Made by a program: the position numbers and the translations under genes. This document shows, one piece after another, positions 27,169-36,419 of a stretch of 64,000 bases of DNA. How positions within the stretch are numbered: the stretch's first letter is position 1; every line of letters starts with the position of its first letter. The notes beneath the pieces were generated by a model that saw only the letters and a list, made by a program, of their open reading frames with translations, did no database searches and was not told the origin of the DNA. The DNA is from Amycolatopsis xylanica (GTDB lineage Bacteria > Actinomycetota > Actinomycetes > Mycobacteriales > Pseudonocardiaceae), in contig NZ_FNON01000012.1 of the NCBI RefSeq assembly GCF_900107045.1, forward strand, positions 124,001-188,000, read 5' to 3'.

Positions 27169-27819
27169 GTGCAGGTTCGAGCCGACCGGGTGTCCGTCGA
27201 AGGACCCCACGGCACGCTGTTACCACCCACCTCGCTGACCGTCTCGGACGGCGAACTCGCCCTCGTGCACGGCGAACCCGGGGTGGGCGTGACCGCGTTC
27301 GGCCTCGCGCTCGCGGGCCGGATCAAGCCCGCCACCGGGACCGTCACCGTCGACGAGCCCGCCAAGCTTCAGGACCTGGTCGCGATCGTCGACGCGCCGG
27401 GCGTCACCGAGCCCGACGACGCGCTGCCGTTGCGGGTCGTCGTCGGCGAGGAGCTCGCGCTCGCGCACAAGCCGGCGGGCAAGGCCGATGTGCTGGCCTG
27501 GCTGACCGAGCACGACGTCGCCCCGCTGGCGAACGTGCGCTTCGAGAACATCGAGCCCGCCACGCGGACCCGGCTGCTGACCACGCTGGCCGCGAGCCGC
27601 CGCGGGATCCGCATGCTGGTGCTCGACCAGCCCGAGCGCCACACCTCCGACCTCGGCGCGTGGATGGCGCTGGCGCGGGAGAACGCCGCCGCCGGCCTCG
27701 CCGTGGTCGTGCTGACCACCACTCCCCTGATCGCGCTGGGCGTCGAGCCCGCGCGTGTCGGGCAACTGGACCAACCCTCGCCGCAGGTGTGCCGCGAGGT
27801 CGAAGGAGAGCAGGAATGA
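27169..27819 (+). CDS. degenerate ABC-type ATP-binding protein
   Basis: A 216-residue protein with the ABC-ATPase outline but altered catalytic motifs. The Walker A position reads GEPGVGVTA, with Val in place of the essential Lys; no LSGGQ signature is present where LLTTLAASRRGIRML lies; Walker B is MLVLDQPE, with Gln in place of the residue that precedes the usual Pro-catalytic pair. It probably does not hydrolyse ATP normally. It starts the YhgE/Pip operon and overlaps the next gene by ATGA. Confidence 0.75.
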   Translation: MQVRADRVSVEGPHGTLLPPTSLTVSDGELALVHGEPGVGVTAFGLALAGRIKPATGTVTVDEPAKLQDLVAIVDAPGVTEPDDALPLRVVVGEELALAHKPAGKADVLAWLTEHDVAPLANVRFENIEPATRTRLLTTLAASRRGIRMLVLDQPERHTSDLGAWMALARENAAAGLAVVVLTTTPLIALGVEPARVGQLDQPSPQVCREVEGEQE

Positions 27820-29696
27820 CCGCCATCCGGATCGCGCTGAACGAGCTTCGCAGGCTCTCCGCCGGGAAGCTGCCGAAGCTCGCGATGCTCGCGCTCGTGC
27901 TGGTCCCGCTGCTGTACGCGTCCTTCTACCTGTACGCGAACTTCGACCCGTACTCGCGGCTGGACAAGCTGCCCGCCGCGGTCGTGGTCAACGACCAGGG
28001 CTCCGACGGCCGCAACGTCGGCCGCGAGGTGGCCGACGAGCTGCTCAAGTCGGGCACGTTCCAGTGGCACGAGGTGTCGGCCGACGAGGCCAAGGCCGGC
28101 GTGCGCGATGACAAGTACTCGTTCGCGATCGGCATCCCGGCCGGGTTCTCGCAGGCGCTGCTCGGCGTCGGGACGTTCCAGCCACAGCAGGCGACGGTCA
28201 CGCTGACCACCAACGACGCCAACAACTATCTGTCCGGCACGATCGCCAAGCAGGTCGCCGAGCAGGTACGCAAGACGATCGCGGAGAAGGTCGGCAGCGA
28301 GGCGGCCGACCGGTTCCTGGTCGGGTTCTCCACCATCTACGGCAAGATCGCCGAAGCCGCTTCGGGCGCGAACAAGCTCGCCGACGGGCTCGGCCAGCTG
28401 AAATCCGGCCAGGCACAGCTTTCCGACGGCGCCAACCAGCTCGCGTCCGGGTTGGGTCAGCTTTCGCCGGGCCTGAACACGTTGCGGGACAAGACAAAGG
28501 ACCTGCCTTCGCAGGCGAGCAAGCTCGCCGACGGCGCGTCGCAGGTCGCCGCGGGCAACGCGAAGATCGCGTCGACCGCCTCCGCGGTGGCGAGTGCTTC
28601 GGCCGATCTGCAGAGCAACCTCAACAGCGTCAACGGCTCGCTCGCGCAGAAGCTGCGCGCCGACGGGCTGCCCGAGGCGCAGGTGCAGCAGGTGCTGTCC
28701 GCGCTGGGCACGCTGCGCGCGCCGCTCGACTCCGCGAACACCAAGATCCAGGACGCCAACTCCCAGGTCTCCCAGCTCGCCAGCGGGTCCAAGCAGGTCG
28801 CCGACGGCGCCGCGCAGCTGTCCGCCGCCTCGCCGCAGCTCGCCTCCGGTATCGCCCAAGCCGCCGACGCGGGCAACCAGCTGAGCGCAGGCGCGACCAA
28901 GCTGGCGGACGGCGAGAAGACGGCGGTCACCGCGACCAACCAGCTCGCGGACGGGTCGGCTCAGCTGCGCGACGGTCTCAACGAGGGCCTCAAGCAGATC
29001 CCCAACCCCGACGACCCGACCCGCAGCGCGACCGCCAACACGATCGCCGACCCGGTCGCGATCAACTCGGCCTCGGCGGCCTCGGCCGGGACGTACGGCG
29101 CCGGGCTGGCCCCGTTCTTCATCTCGCTGGCGACCTGGATCGGCGCGTTCGTGCTGTTCCTGCTGCTCCGCCCGCTCGCCACGCGGGCGCTGACCGCGGG
29201 AGCGTCACCGTTCCGCGTCGCGCTGGGCGGCTGGCTGTCCTCGGCCGTGCTCGGCATCGCGCAGGTGATCGTCCTGTTCGGCGCGGTGACCTGGCTGGTC
29301 GGCATCCACATCGCGCACCCGCTCGGCGCGATCGGGTTCGCCATCCTGGTGTCGCTGACGTTCACCGCCGTGGTGCACGCGCTCAACGCGTTCTTCGGCG
29401 CGGTCGGCAAGTTCCTCGGCCTGGTGCTGCTGGTTCTCCAGCTGGTCAGCGCGGGCGGCACGTTCCCGTGGCAGACCATCCCCGACGCGCTGTACCCGCT
29501 GCACATCGTGCTGCCGATGGGCTACGCGATCGACGGCTTCCGCCACCTGATGTACACCGGCGCGTCGACCAAGATCCTCGGTGACATCGCGGTGCTGCTG
29601 ACCTACCTGGTCGGCGCGCTGCTGGTGTCGACGCTCGCGGCCCGCAAGCGTCGCGTGTGGACGGTGTCGGCGCTGAAACCGGAGCTGTCGCTGTGA
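27816..29696 (+). CDS. YhgE/Pip family membrane protein
   Basis: A 626-residue ABC-2-like export protein. One N-terminal helix (LPKLAMLALVLVPLLYASFYLY) and the family motif NFDPYSRLDKLPAAVVVNDQG open a long extracytoplasmic region; residues about 180-410 carry heptad-like repeats of the type LADGxxQLxxG (GANKLADGLGQLKSGQAQL), a long coiled coil. Five or so helices lie at the C-terminus. Members include phage-infection protein Pip, ESX-like EsaA relatives and lipid exporters. Coupled by ATGA and GTGA overlaps to the ATPase-like protein and the TetR gene. Confidence 0.9.
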   Translation: MTAIRIALNELRRLSAGKLPKLAMLALVLVPLLYASFYLYANFDPYSRLDKLPAAVVVNDQGSDGRNVGREVADELLKSGTFQWHEVSADEAKAGVRDDKYSFAIGIPAGFSQALLGVGTFQPQQATVTLTTNDANNYLSGTIAKQVAEQVRKTIAEKVGSEAADRFLVGFSTIYGKIAEAASGANKLADGLGQLKSGQAQLSDGANQLASGLGQLSPGLNTLRDKTKDLPSQASKLADGASQVAAGNAKIASTASAVASASADLQSNLNSVNGSLAQKLRADGLPEAQVQQVLSALGTLRAPLDSANTKIQDANSQVSQLASGSKQVADGAAQLSAASPQLASGIAQAADAGNQLSAGATKLADGEKTAVTATNQLADGSAQLRDGLNEGLKQIPNPDDPTRSATANTIADPVAINSASAASAGTYGAGLAPFFISLATWIGAFVLFLLLRPLATRALTAGASPFRVALGGWLSSAVLGIAQVIVLFGAVTWLVGIHIAHPLGAIGFAILVSLTFTAVVHALNAFFGAVGKFLGLVLLVLQLVSAGGTFPWQTIPDALYPLHIVLPMGYAIDGFRHLMYTGASTKILGDIAVLLTYLVGALLVSTLAARKRRVWTVSALKPELSL

Positions 29697-30271
29697 GTCC
29701 GCGCCGGGAGGCCACGAAGCAGAAGCTTTTCGAAGCCACGCTCCGCTTGGCCTCCACCCGCGGACTGGTCGGCCTGACGGTCGACGACATCGCCGCCGAA
29801 GCCGGAGTCGCCAAGGGCACGGTGTACTACAACTTCGGCAGCAAGGACGGGCTGGTCGACGCCCTGCTCAGGTACGGCGTCGGCCTGCTGTCGGACCGGC
29901 TGCGCGCGGCCGTTTCCGACGACGACCCGCTCGAGGTCCTCGAGTCCCAGGTCGACGCGGCGCTGGAGTTCATCGCCGAGTACCCGGGTTTCTCGCAGAT
30001 CCTGGTCTCGGAGATGTGGCGGACGCCCGGCCAGTGGCACGAAACCCTGACGCTCCTGCGCGAGGAGATCATCTCGATCGTGAAGGAGCAGCTCCAGCGC
30101 ATCGACGACGCGGGCAGGCTGCCGCCCGGGGTCCGCATCCCGACGGCGGCCGCCGGGCTGTTCGGCACGATGCTCGTGGTCGCGCTGGACTGGCAGGTGT
30201 TCCAGCCGCAGCGCACGCGCGCGGACGTGCGCGACTCCGTGATGATCCTCGTGCGCGGTATGGGGTCGTGA
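29693..30271 (+). CDS. TetR/AcrR family regulator of the YhgE/Pip operon
   Basis: A 192-residue regulator with helix-turn-helix KLFEATLRLASTRGLVGLTVDDIAAEAGVAKGTVYYNFGSKDGL and a C-terminal domain typical of the TetR_C group often placed after Pip exporters. GTG start overlaps the exporter stop (GTGA). By position it probably autoregulates the operon through the dyad at 27136-27151. Its stop lies inside palindrome A copy 2. Confidence 0.9.
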   Translation: MSPRREATKQKLFEATLRLASTRGLVGLTVDDIAAEAGVAKGTVYYNFGSKDGLVDALLRYGVGLLSDRLRAAVSDDDPLEVLESQVDAALEFIAEYPGFSQILVSEMWRTPGQWHETLTLLREEIISIVKEQLQRIDDAGRLPPGVRIPTAAAGLFGTMLVVALDWQVFQPQRTRADVRDSVMILVRGMGS

Positions 30272-30309
30272 GTGGCGCGGCCGGTTCTAACCGGCCGTAC
30301 CACTCACGA
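30266..30309. repeat. palindrome family A, copy 2 (terminator)
   Basis: Arms TCGTGAGTG/CACTCACGA and inner GGCCGGTT-CT-AACCGGCC. It lies between the convergent TetR and GDSL-like genes. Inverse orientation of the copy at 7567-7612. Confidence 0.8.
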
Positions 30310-30313
30310 GGCC

Positions 30314-31186
30314 TCAGTTCTGGAGATACTTGGCGATCATTTCGGCGGTAGCCGCCATACCATTCTTCGTCGGGTAGAAGGCCTTCGCGTCTTGTGGCCT
30401 GTCGTCCTTGCCGTTGACCCACGCCGCGTCGCCGGGCGCGCACACCGAATGGCCTTGTGACTGGCCGGCGATGTCCACGAAAGACGCGTCGCCATTGGCG
30501 GCAGCGTCCTTGAGCGCTTCGTTCAGCTGCTGCATGACCAGGCGCATCCAGACGTAGTCGCCGTCGGCGAACGGCAGGATTTCCGGGCAGGTCCGGTTCG
30601 CGGGGAAGATCCGGGGATAGCCGACGACCACCACGTGGGCGCCCGACGAGCGTTCATGGATGCCGCCCAGCACGGTCTCGACGCGGGGCTCGATCTGCGC
30701 GATCGCCGCCAGCGCGGTGTCAACACCACCGTTCTGGTGCTTCTTCTCGCAAGGATTGCCGGTCGGATCCTGCGCGCGCAGCTTCGGGCAATCCGTGAAC
30801 AGGCTGCTCATCAGGCCGTAGTCGATACCGCCGATGCTGAGCGTCACCAGGTCGGTGGCGGGCTTCAGCGCATCGAACTGTGGGTTGTTGGTCCCGTCGA
30901 ACGGCACGCTCTGTGGCCGGGTCATATACGTGGTGTCCGCGTACAGGCAGCTCACATCGGTGAACGAGGCCACTCCCAGCTTCTTCGCCAGTAGCGACGG
31001 ATAGTTCGCGTTCGACCGGCCGCAGCCCGTCGGATTGTCCAACTGGACTGGGATGAATGGCCCGGACGCGTAGCCGTCACCGAGTGCCACGTAGTTGTGG
31101 AACTCCGGAGCGCCCGACGCGGTGGCCGACGACGCGAGCAAAACGCCCACGATCAGCACAGGCGGTAGTAGCCGTCTTATGCGCAT
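30314..31186 (-). CDS. secreted SGNH/GDSL-family protein lacking catalytic residues
   Basis: A 290-residue protein with a Sec signal peptide (RRLLPPVLIVGVLLASSATASG) and the fold of Streptomyces scabies-type esterases (YVALGDGYASGPFIP, six cysteines in matching places). Three hallmark residues are changed: the nucleophile Ser of GDSY is Gly38 (codon GGC), the oxyanion Asn of GGND is Ile121 (GGID), and the catalytic His before Pro is Tyr271 (AFYPTKNG). The gene is otherwise intact, so it looks like a maintained pseudoenzyme rather than a decayed gene. Role unknown; maybe ligand or polymer binding. Confidence 0.85.
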   Translation of the reverse strand: MRIRRLLPPVLIVGVLLASSATASGAPEFHNYVALGDGYASGPFIPVQLDNPTGCGRSNANYPSLLAKKLGVASFTDVSCLYADTTYMTRPQSVPFDGTNNPQFDALKPATDLVTLSIGGIDYGLMSSLFTDCPKLRAQDPTGNPCEKKHQNGGVDTALAAIAQIEPRVETVLGGIHERSSGAHVVVVGYPRIFPANRTCPEILPFADGDYVWMRLVMQQLNEALKDAAANGDASFVDIAGQSQGHSVCAPGDAAWVNGKDDRPQDAKAFYPTKNGMAATAEMIAKYLQN

Positions 31187-31384
31187 TGTTCTTCACCCTC
31201 CCCGGATAGACCGTTTTTGAACCCTTCCGACGTTAGTCAGGACGAATCCACCCGAGCGATTTTTCACTCAGTTGTGGGACGAGGCCTGCGCCGAAAGTCC
31301 ACCCCCGCCTCCACCTTCGGGAGGACCCCGCCCCGGATTCCAGCCGCTAGCGTCGCCTCCATCGCCACAAGGGAGGGACTTCGC

Positions 31385-33025
31385 ATGGGGGCCAGGGGAA
31401 TCGGGCTGCTGACCGGGGTGCTGCTGCTGTGCGGCGCACCGGCCGTGGTGGCCGCCGGCGCGCCGTTGAGCGGGGACGTGGTCTTCCTGCCCAACCTCGA
31501 CGACGACCAGCACCGCTGCCAGGTCGACCCGGCCGATCTCGACCGGCCCGGCCCCGAAGCGGACGTCCGGCTCGCGGCCTGCAACGACGCCGCCGACGAC
31601 CAGGTCAACGGCGCGCGCGACGAACTGGATCTGGCCAGGGTGCAGGTAGGCCGGGTCGGCGGCACGGCCGGTCAGGTCACTGTGGACGGTCAGGCGCGGG
31701 TGTTCGTCAAGCGGAATGGGGGATTTTCACCGGACACGCGGTTGTCCGGCGCGGAGCTGCGCCACGGCGTGGAACTGGGGGTGGAGGGGCGCGACATCGT
31801 GCGTGATCCAGCGCGCTGGGACGGCTGGGTGACCGTCAAGCTGACCGTGGACGGAAAGCTCAAGGCCAGTCACCGCATGCGTGTCGCGCCCCTTCTGTTA
31901 CAGAACGATCTGCAGCGGGCGACCACCGTGTTCGCCGCCCGTCCGGGGCAGGGACCGGGCTGGCCGGACGCCGTCCCGTTGCCGCAGGGCTTCCCCGAAG
32001 GCTGGGACGAGTTCAGCACTCCCCTGCGCGAGGAAGCCAAGACGAAGTTCATCACCGGCACCGCCCAGTGGTGGAAAGACGTGTGGTGGCAAGACCTTTT
32101 CGAACCGGCGAGCGCGAGTATGCCGACACGGCACGGAACGCAGACCATGCGGGTGGCGATCCGCTCGGCGAACGTGTTCGACATGGGGTCCGGCCCCACG
32201 CCGCGACCGGCGGGCAGGCTGCTGTTCCGGGACTTCCGAGGGCCGGACGTGGCGGTCGTGCAGGAGTACACAGTGGAGAGTCGTTACTTCGGCAAGGATC
32301 TGATCAACGCGACCGGCAACATCGAAACCGTGCCGCCCTACCCTGGCTTCCCGCAAGGTCGTCTCGTCTATGGCAGCGGCGCCTCTCGCCAGCCCGACCC
32401 GGCGTTCATCAAGATGCTGACCGCGCAAGGCAGGCAGCCGCCGATCGTGCTCGACACGACGTGGCTGGCCGTCGGTCACGTCGACGAACCCCTGCACGTG
32501 GTGCGCGCGAACAACTCCCGCGGCTGGACACTGGTCGTCGCCGACCCCCGGCTCGCCGTCGGCCTGCTGAAGCAGGTCCCACCGCCGACGAAGCTGCTGG
32601 AGAACACGGCCGCCGGGCACAAGCCGACCGCCGCCGAGCTGCTCGCCGACCAGAAGTTCCTGACCGGCAACGAAACCGCCGCCCGTCACATCGACGACAT
32701 GGTCCGCGTCATGCTCACCGAGACCGGGCTGCGGCCGGACGAGCTGCTCCACGTGCCCGTGCTTTTCCAGGAGCTGCAGACCTTTCCCTTGTTCGTCGCC
32801 TTCACGCCCGGCATCCCGAACGGCCTCTCGGTGAACGAGCACCTGTTCCTGCCGCCCGACCCGCACGGCCCGGTCGTGCGCGGCAGGGACGTGTTCAAGG
32901 AAGTGACCGAGCGGGCGCTGGCCGCGAACCAGGTCCGGGTGCGCTGGGTCGACGACTTCAGCTGGGCACATCAGGGCGGCGGCGAGGTCCACTGCACCAC
33001 CAATGCCTGGCGCGACGTCGGCTGA
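31385..33025 (+). CDS. secreted protein-arginine deiminase family protein
   Basis: A 546-residue protein with a signal peptide (GIGLLTGVLLLCGAPAVVAA). The C-terminal two thirds have the pentein fold of peptidyl-arginine deiminases, which turn peptide arginine into citrulline and ammonia. All four catalytic residues are recognisable: Asp237 (WWQDLFEPAS), His365 and Asp367 (WLAVGHVDE) and Cys537 (GGEVHCTTNAWR). The first 170 residues are a beta-rich region like the second PAD domain (DLARVQVGRVGG, GWVTVKLTVDG). GGGAGGGA precedes the ATG at 31385. Divergent from the GDSL-like gene. Calcium dependence cannot be judged. Confidence 0.88.
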   Translation: MGARGIGLLTGVLLLCGAPAVVAAGAPLSGDVVFLPNLDDDQHRCQVDPADLDRPGPEADVRLAACNDAADDQVNGARDELDLARVQVGRVGGTAGQVTVDGQARVFVKRNGGFSPDTRLSGAELRHGVELGVEGRDIVRDPARWDGWVTVKLTVDGKLKASHRMRVAPLLLQNDLQRATTVFAARPGQGPGWPDAVPLPQGFPEGWDEFSTPLREEAKTKFITGTAQWWKDVWWQDLFEPASASMPTRHGTQTMRVAIRSANVFDMGSGPTPRPAGRLLFRDFRGPDVAVVQEYTVESRYFGKDLINATGNIETVPPYPGFPQGRLVYGSGASRQPDPAFIKMLTAQGRQPPIVLDTTWLAVGHVDEPLHVVRANNSRGWTLVVADPRLAVGLLKQVPPPTKLLENTAAGHKPTAAELLADQKFLTGNETAARHIDDMVRVMLTETGLRPDELLHVPVLFQELQTFPLFVAFTPGIPNGLSVNEHLFLPPDPHGPVVRGRDVFKEVTERALAANQVRVRWVDDFSWAHQGGGEVHCTTNAWRDVG

Positions 33026-33040
33026 TCGGTGGTCGTGGAC

Positions 33041-34357
33041 CTAGTGGAACCACGCGCCGAACATCGAGCTGCGCGTGGTTCCATTCATGCGTTCGCCGAG
33101 ATCGATTGCTTGTCCTTCGGTCAGCAGGCAGATGTAGTCGGCGACCGCTCGCGCACAACAGGTCTCATCACCGTTCTCCCTGGCGTCCTGGTACAGCTCG
33201 CGCAGCATCACCGGCACTTTGTGACTGTGAGGATCGCGGTCAAGGCAGTCATAAAGCTCATCGAAAAGATTACCGATCACCTTCTTCTGGCCTTCTTGCA
33301 CCATGGCCAACGCGGGCCTGTCGATCACGTAGAACCAGGTGAGTTCTTTGAGGGCCTCGACGAGGTACTGCGCACTCCTGTCAACCACGACATACGGTGG
33401 CTGCTCGTCGTACTGCGCCGCGTCGACCAACTCTGTGAGGTTCGCGGATGTGACTCCGTTGAGCCAGGCCCGGTTCTCGCGGGTTTCCCAGAATCGGGTT
33501 CGGTCTTGCCCGTTGAGTCCTGTCAGAACGGCATTCAACGCTTCGCCGAAGGCATCCTTTGAGAAACCGTGGTGATTCTTGGCCAGCCTCTCCGCGCCGT
33601 GCTCACGCAACGCATCGGCGTCTCGCGCGAGGTCATGCAGTGGTATCAGCCCCGCGCGAAAATAGTCCTCGATGTCATGGGTGGCATACGTGATGTCATC
33701 CGCCCAGTCCATGAGCACCGCGTTCGCGCAGCGCACATGCGGGTTCTTTCCTTGCCGGGCCCAGGCGAAGTCTTTGGCTTCGCTCTCGTACGAACCCCAC
33801 TTCGCACCGCGGGAACGATCCGTCCAGTAAGGCTCGTCTCGTGGCTTGTCAGCCCTCGTCCGTGGGTATTTGAGGATCGCGCTCAAACTCGCCCGAGTCA
33901 AATTCAACCCTGGGTGCTCCTTACGCCGCCGAGCTAGCTTGGTCACAAGGCGGAACGACTGCGCATTTCCCTCGAACCCCTCTGGCACCCCTGCTTTGCC
34001 CAGCCTCTTGTCGAGGACGTCCTCCGCGATGTGGCCAAAGGGCGGGTGCCCGATGTCGTGAGCAAGCCCGGCCGTCTCGACCACGTCAGGGTGGACACCG
34101 TGGGCCTTGGCCTTCTTCCGCGAGAGGACCACGAGATGCTGCGCGATCCGGCGTCCCAGTTGCGCGACTTTGAGGCTGTGCGTGAGCCGGTTGTGCAGCA
34201 CTCGCTGCTCACTGACCGCCGCAACCTGAGTCACTCCAGCCAGCCGACGAAATGCGGACGAGTAGAGCACGCGGTCACGATCACGTTCGAACGGGCCGCG
34301 AAAGTCCTCTTTGGCGTCATCGCCGTAATATCGCTCTTTCCGGCTTTTCGAACCCAT
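33041..34357 (-). CDS. dgt: deoxyguanosinetriphosphate triphosphohydrolase-like protein (HD domain)
   Basis: A 438-residue HD-superfamily dNTPase that splits dGTP to deoxyguanosine and triphosphate, by family knowledge. Motifs: RDRDRVLYSSAFRRLAGVTQV, NRLTHSLKVAQLGRRIA (metal His), TAGLAHDIGHPPFGHIAED (HD) and ADDITYATHDIEDYFRAGL. GGAGGGG lies 7 nt before the ATG at 34357; an ATG at 34363 abuts that site. Base composition is clearly poorer in G/C at third positions than in the neighbours, which hints at transfer. It is convergent with the deiminase gene. Confidence 0.9.
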   Translation of the reverse strand: MGSKSRKERYYGDDAKEDFRGPFERDRDRVLYSSAFRRLAGVTQVAAVSEQRVLHNRLTHSLKVAQLGRRIAQHLVVLSRKKAKAHGVHPDVVETAGLAHDIGHPPFGHIAEDVLDKRLGKAGVPEGFEGNAQSFRLVTKLARRRKEHPGLNLTRASLSAILKYPRTRADKPRDEPYWTDRSRGAKWGSYESEAKDFAWARQGKNPHVRCANAVLMDWADDITYATHDIEDYFRAGLIPLHDLARDADALREHGAERLAKNHHGFSKDAFGEALNAVLTGLNGQDRTRFWETRENRAWLNGVTSANLTELVDAAQYDEQPPYVVVDRSAQYLVEALKELTWFYVIDRPALAMVQEGQKKVIGNLFDELYDCLDRDPHSHKVPVMLRELYQDARENGDETCCARAVADYICLLTEGQAIDLGERMNGTTRSSMFGAWFH

Positions 34358-34553
34358 GGTCATCCCCTCCGGCTGGTATCAGGCCTAGTCGCCCGAGGTT
34401 GGTCGACCGTTAAAGCGTTGAACACCGTTCATCCGAATGGCTCAAGGCGCTTAACCACAACGCCTGAAGGACGTTAGTAAGCCGAGACATTCAGCAGGGT
34501 CTGTTGCGATCTGATTTCTCCTGTGCTCTCGGCTGCCGTCTAAGCTGAGCACC

Positions 34554-36083
34554 GTGGACGAGGCGGCAGTTTCCCTTGAGCGGCTGCTCACCGTGCTCGG
34601 CGGCGGAGTGTTGGAGGCGTACAGCCTGCCCAAGGGCTTGGCCGTGCGGGTCACTGGCGTGCAGGTCTACGACCCTGCGGACCAGCAAACTTGGCGTGGT
34701 CAGCTGGTCCTCGGAGTCGGGGTTGGACCTCAGGACGCCGGCGACCTGATCCGCCAGGCAGGCGCGGCAATGGCCGCAGGAGTTGTGCTGCGCGGCGGGG
34801 ACGCCTCACTGCGCGAGGTCGCGGCGGAGGCGGGGGTCGCCGTGCTGGTCAGGACGGCGTGGGTCACCTGGTCGCAGTTGGTCGGGCTGATCAGGGCCGG
34901 GCTCGCGAGCGCGGGGCTCCAGGTCGACGACGAGCTGGAGAGTGTGCCGCTCGGGGATCTGACCGCGTTCGCCAACGCGGTGGGGAACGCGGCGGGCGGG
35001 GCGGTGACGATCGAGGACATGCAGTCGCGGGTGCTCGCGTTCTCGCGGACCGATGAGTCGGTCGATGAGATCCGGCGGCAGACGATTCTCGGGCAGCGTA
35101 TGTCGCCGGAACGGGTGGAAGCGTTGCGGGAGAACGGGTTCTTCCGGGCGCTGTGGACCTCGGGTGACGTCGTGCACCGGCAAGCCGTAGGAGACTCGCC
35201 CGAGCGGCTGGCGATCGCGATCAAGGCCGGTGGTGAGATCTTCGGGTCGATCTGGGTCGCCGCGGCCGGGCGGGACCTGCCCGCGAGCGTGCCCGACACA
35301 CTGCGCGCGGCGGCCAGGGCCGCCGTGCCACACATGATCCATCGCCAGACTCGTGAGGGCGGCGAGCCGTTCTTGATCGAGGAGTCCGCTCGGGCGTTGT
35401 TGAACGGGCACGTGTCAGCCGAGGTGTTCGCGTTACGGTCGTCGCTGAGACTGGACACACGCTGTGCCGTACTGCTCTTCTACCAACCGGAAGCGATACC
35501 GGCACGCGGGTTGCTGAACCTGATCAGCCTGGAGTGCGCCGCGTTCCGGCGGCCGTCGGTCGCGTTCGCGGAGGGACGGCGGATCTACGTGCTGCTCGCC
35601 GAGCTGGCAAGCGACGACGAAGCGATGCGCATCGCACGGCGGCTGTCCGAGCAGCTCGAGGTGAAGATCGGGGTCGGCGACGTCGTCGACGGGCTCGCCG
35701 AGGCGCCGGCGTCGCGTGACGCCGCTTCGCTGGCGCATCGGGTGCTGCTCGGGCGCGAAGAATCCGTCGCCCGGCTGCGGGACGTCGCCAGCGCCGCGAC
35801 CTTGGCGCTGATGCTCGACGAGATCGGCAGCAGGGAGTACGTCGTGCTGACGCCCGTCGCGCTGCTCGCCGGATACGACTCCGAGCACGACAGTGACCTG
35901 CTCGGCAGCCTGCGCGCGTACCTCGATCACTTCGGTGACGTGCCCGCAGCCGCGAAGGCGCTGGGCCTGCACGCGAACAGCCTCCGGTACCGGATTCGCC
36001 GGATCGAGGAGGTCTCCGGGCTCGACATCCACGACCCCGAACAGCGACTGGTGGCGGAGCTGCAACTTCGGTTGTGGACGTAA
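34554..36083 (+). CDS. PucR family transcriptional regulator
   Basis: A 509-residue activator-type regulator: N-terminal PucR-like sensory region (residues 1-120), a central GAF-like/GGDEF-like CdaR segment (about 250-400) and a C-terminal HTH_30 helix-turn-helix (LRAYLDHFGDVPAAAKALGLHANSLRYRIRRIEEVSGLDI). PucR members respond to nitrogen compounds such as purines or amino acids. TAAGCT lies 7 nt before the GTG start, so it may be leaderless. The PLP decarboxylase and MFS genes downstream are its likely targets. Confidence 0.9.
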   Translation: MDEAAVSLERLLTVLGGGVLEAYSLPKGLAVRVTGVQVYDPADQQTWRGQLVLGVGVGPQDAGDLIRQAGAAMAAGVVLRGGDASLREVAAEAGVAVLVRTAWVTWSQLVGLIRAGLASAGLQVDDELESVPLGDLTAFANAVGNAAGGAVTIEDMQSRVLAFSRTDESVDEIRRQTILGQRMSPERVEALRENGFFRALWTSGDVVHRQAVGDSPERLAIAIKAGGEIFGSIWVAAAGRDLPASVPDTLRAAARAAVPHMIHRQTREGGEPFLIEESARALLNGHVSAEVFALRSSLRLDTRCAVLLFYQPEAIPARGLLNLISLECAAFRRPSVAFAEGRRIYVLLAELASDDEAMRIARRLSEQLEVKIGVGDVVDGLAEAPASRDAASLAHRVLLGREESVARLRDVASAATLALMLDEIGSREYVVLTPVALLAGYDSEHDSDLLGSLRAYLDHFGDVPAAAKALGLHANSLRYRIRRIEEVSGLDIHDPEQRLVAELQLRLWT

Positions 36084-36419
36084 AGCCCGGCAAGGATTGG
36101 CCGAATGCAACACCATCGCGTAAATTTGCTGTCGCTTTCGCACAGAGACGGCACCACCCGTCACCCGCGATCCTGCTAGTCGACGGGTCTGACGGAGAGG
36201 GAGACAGCGGGTGTCGCAGGGGAAAGTGCCGGCCATTTGTGCGCCGAGACCACAGGAGTCCGCCGACGTTGTACTCGCGCACTAATGGGTCGAGCACCAC
36301 GGCGGCGAGTTGGCCATCTCTACCTCGCCACGCCGGATTCCTTTGCCCTCACGACGAAGACCGCACCGGCGGCGAGCCACGATGCTTCTCGGGTCGGAAT
36401 CGCTGAGAGGAGCACGCGG
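36084..36419. other. intergenic region upstream of decarboxylase gene
   Basis: 336 bp without a supported gene. An open frame from 36237 continues into the decarboxylase but its first 61 codons have no family match and a much better GTG with AGAGGAG lies at 36420. The region probably carries the decarboxylase promoter and PucR-binding sites; no clear dyad was found. Confidence 0.4.

Noticed and set aside
36237-36419. N-terminal extension of the PLP decarboxylase
   Set aside because: No homology to the family in these 61 codons; a GTG with AGAGGAG at 36420 is a far better start.
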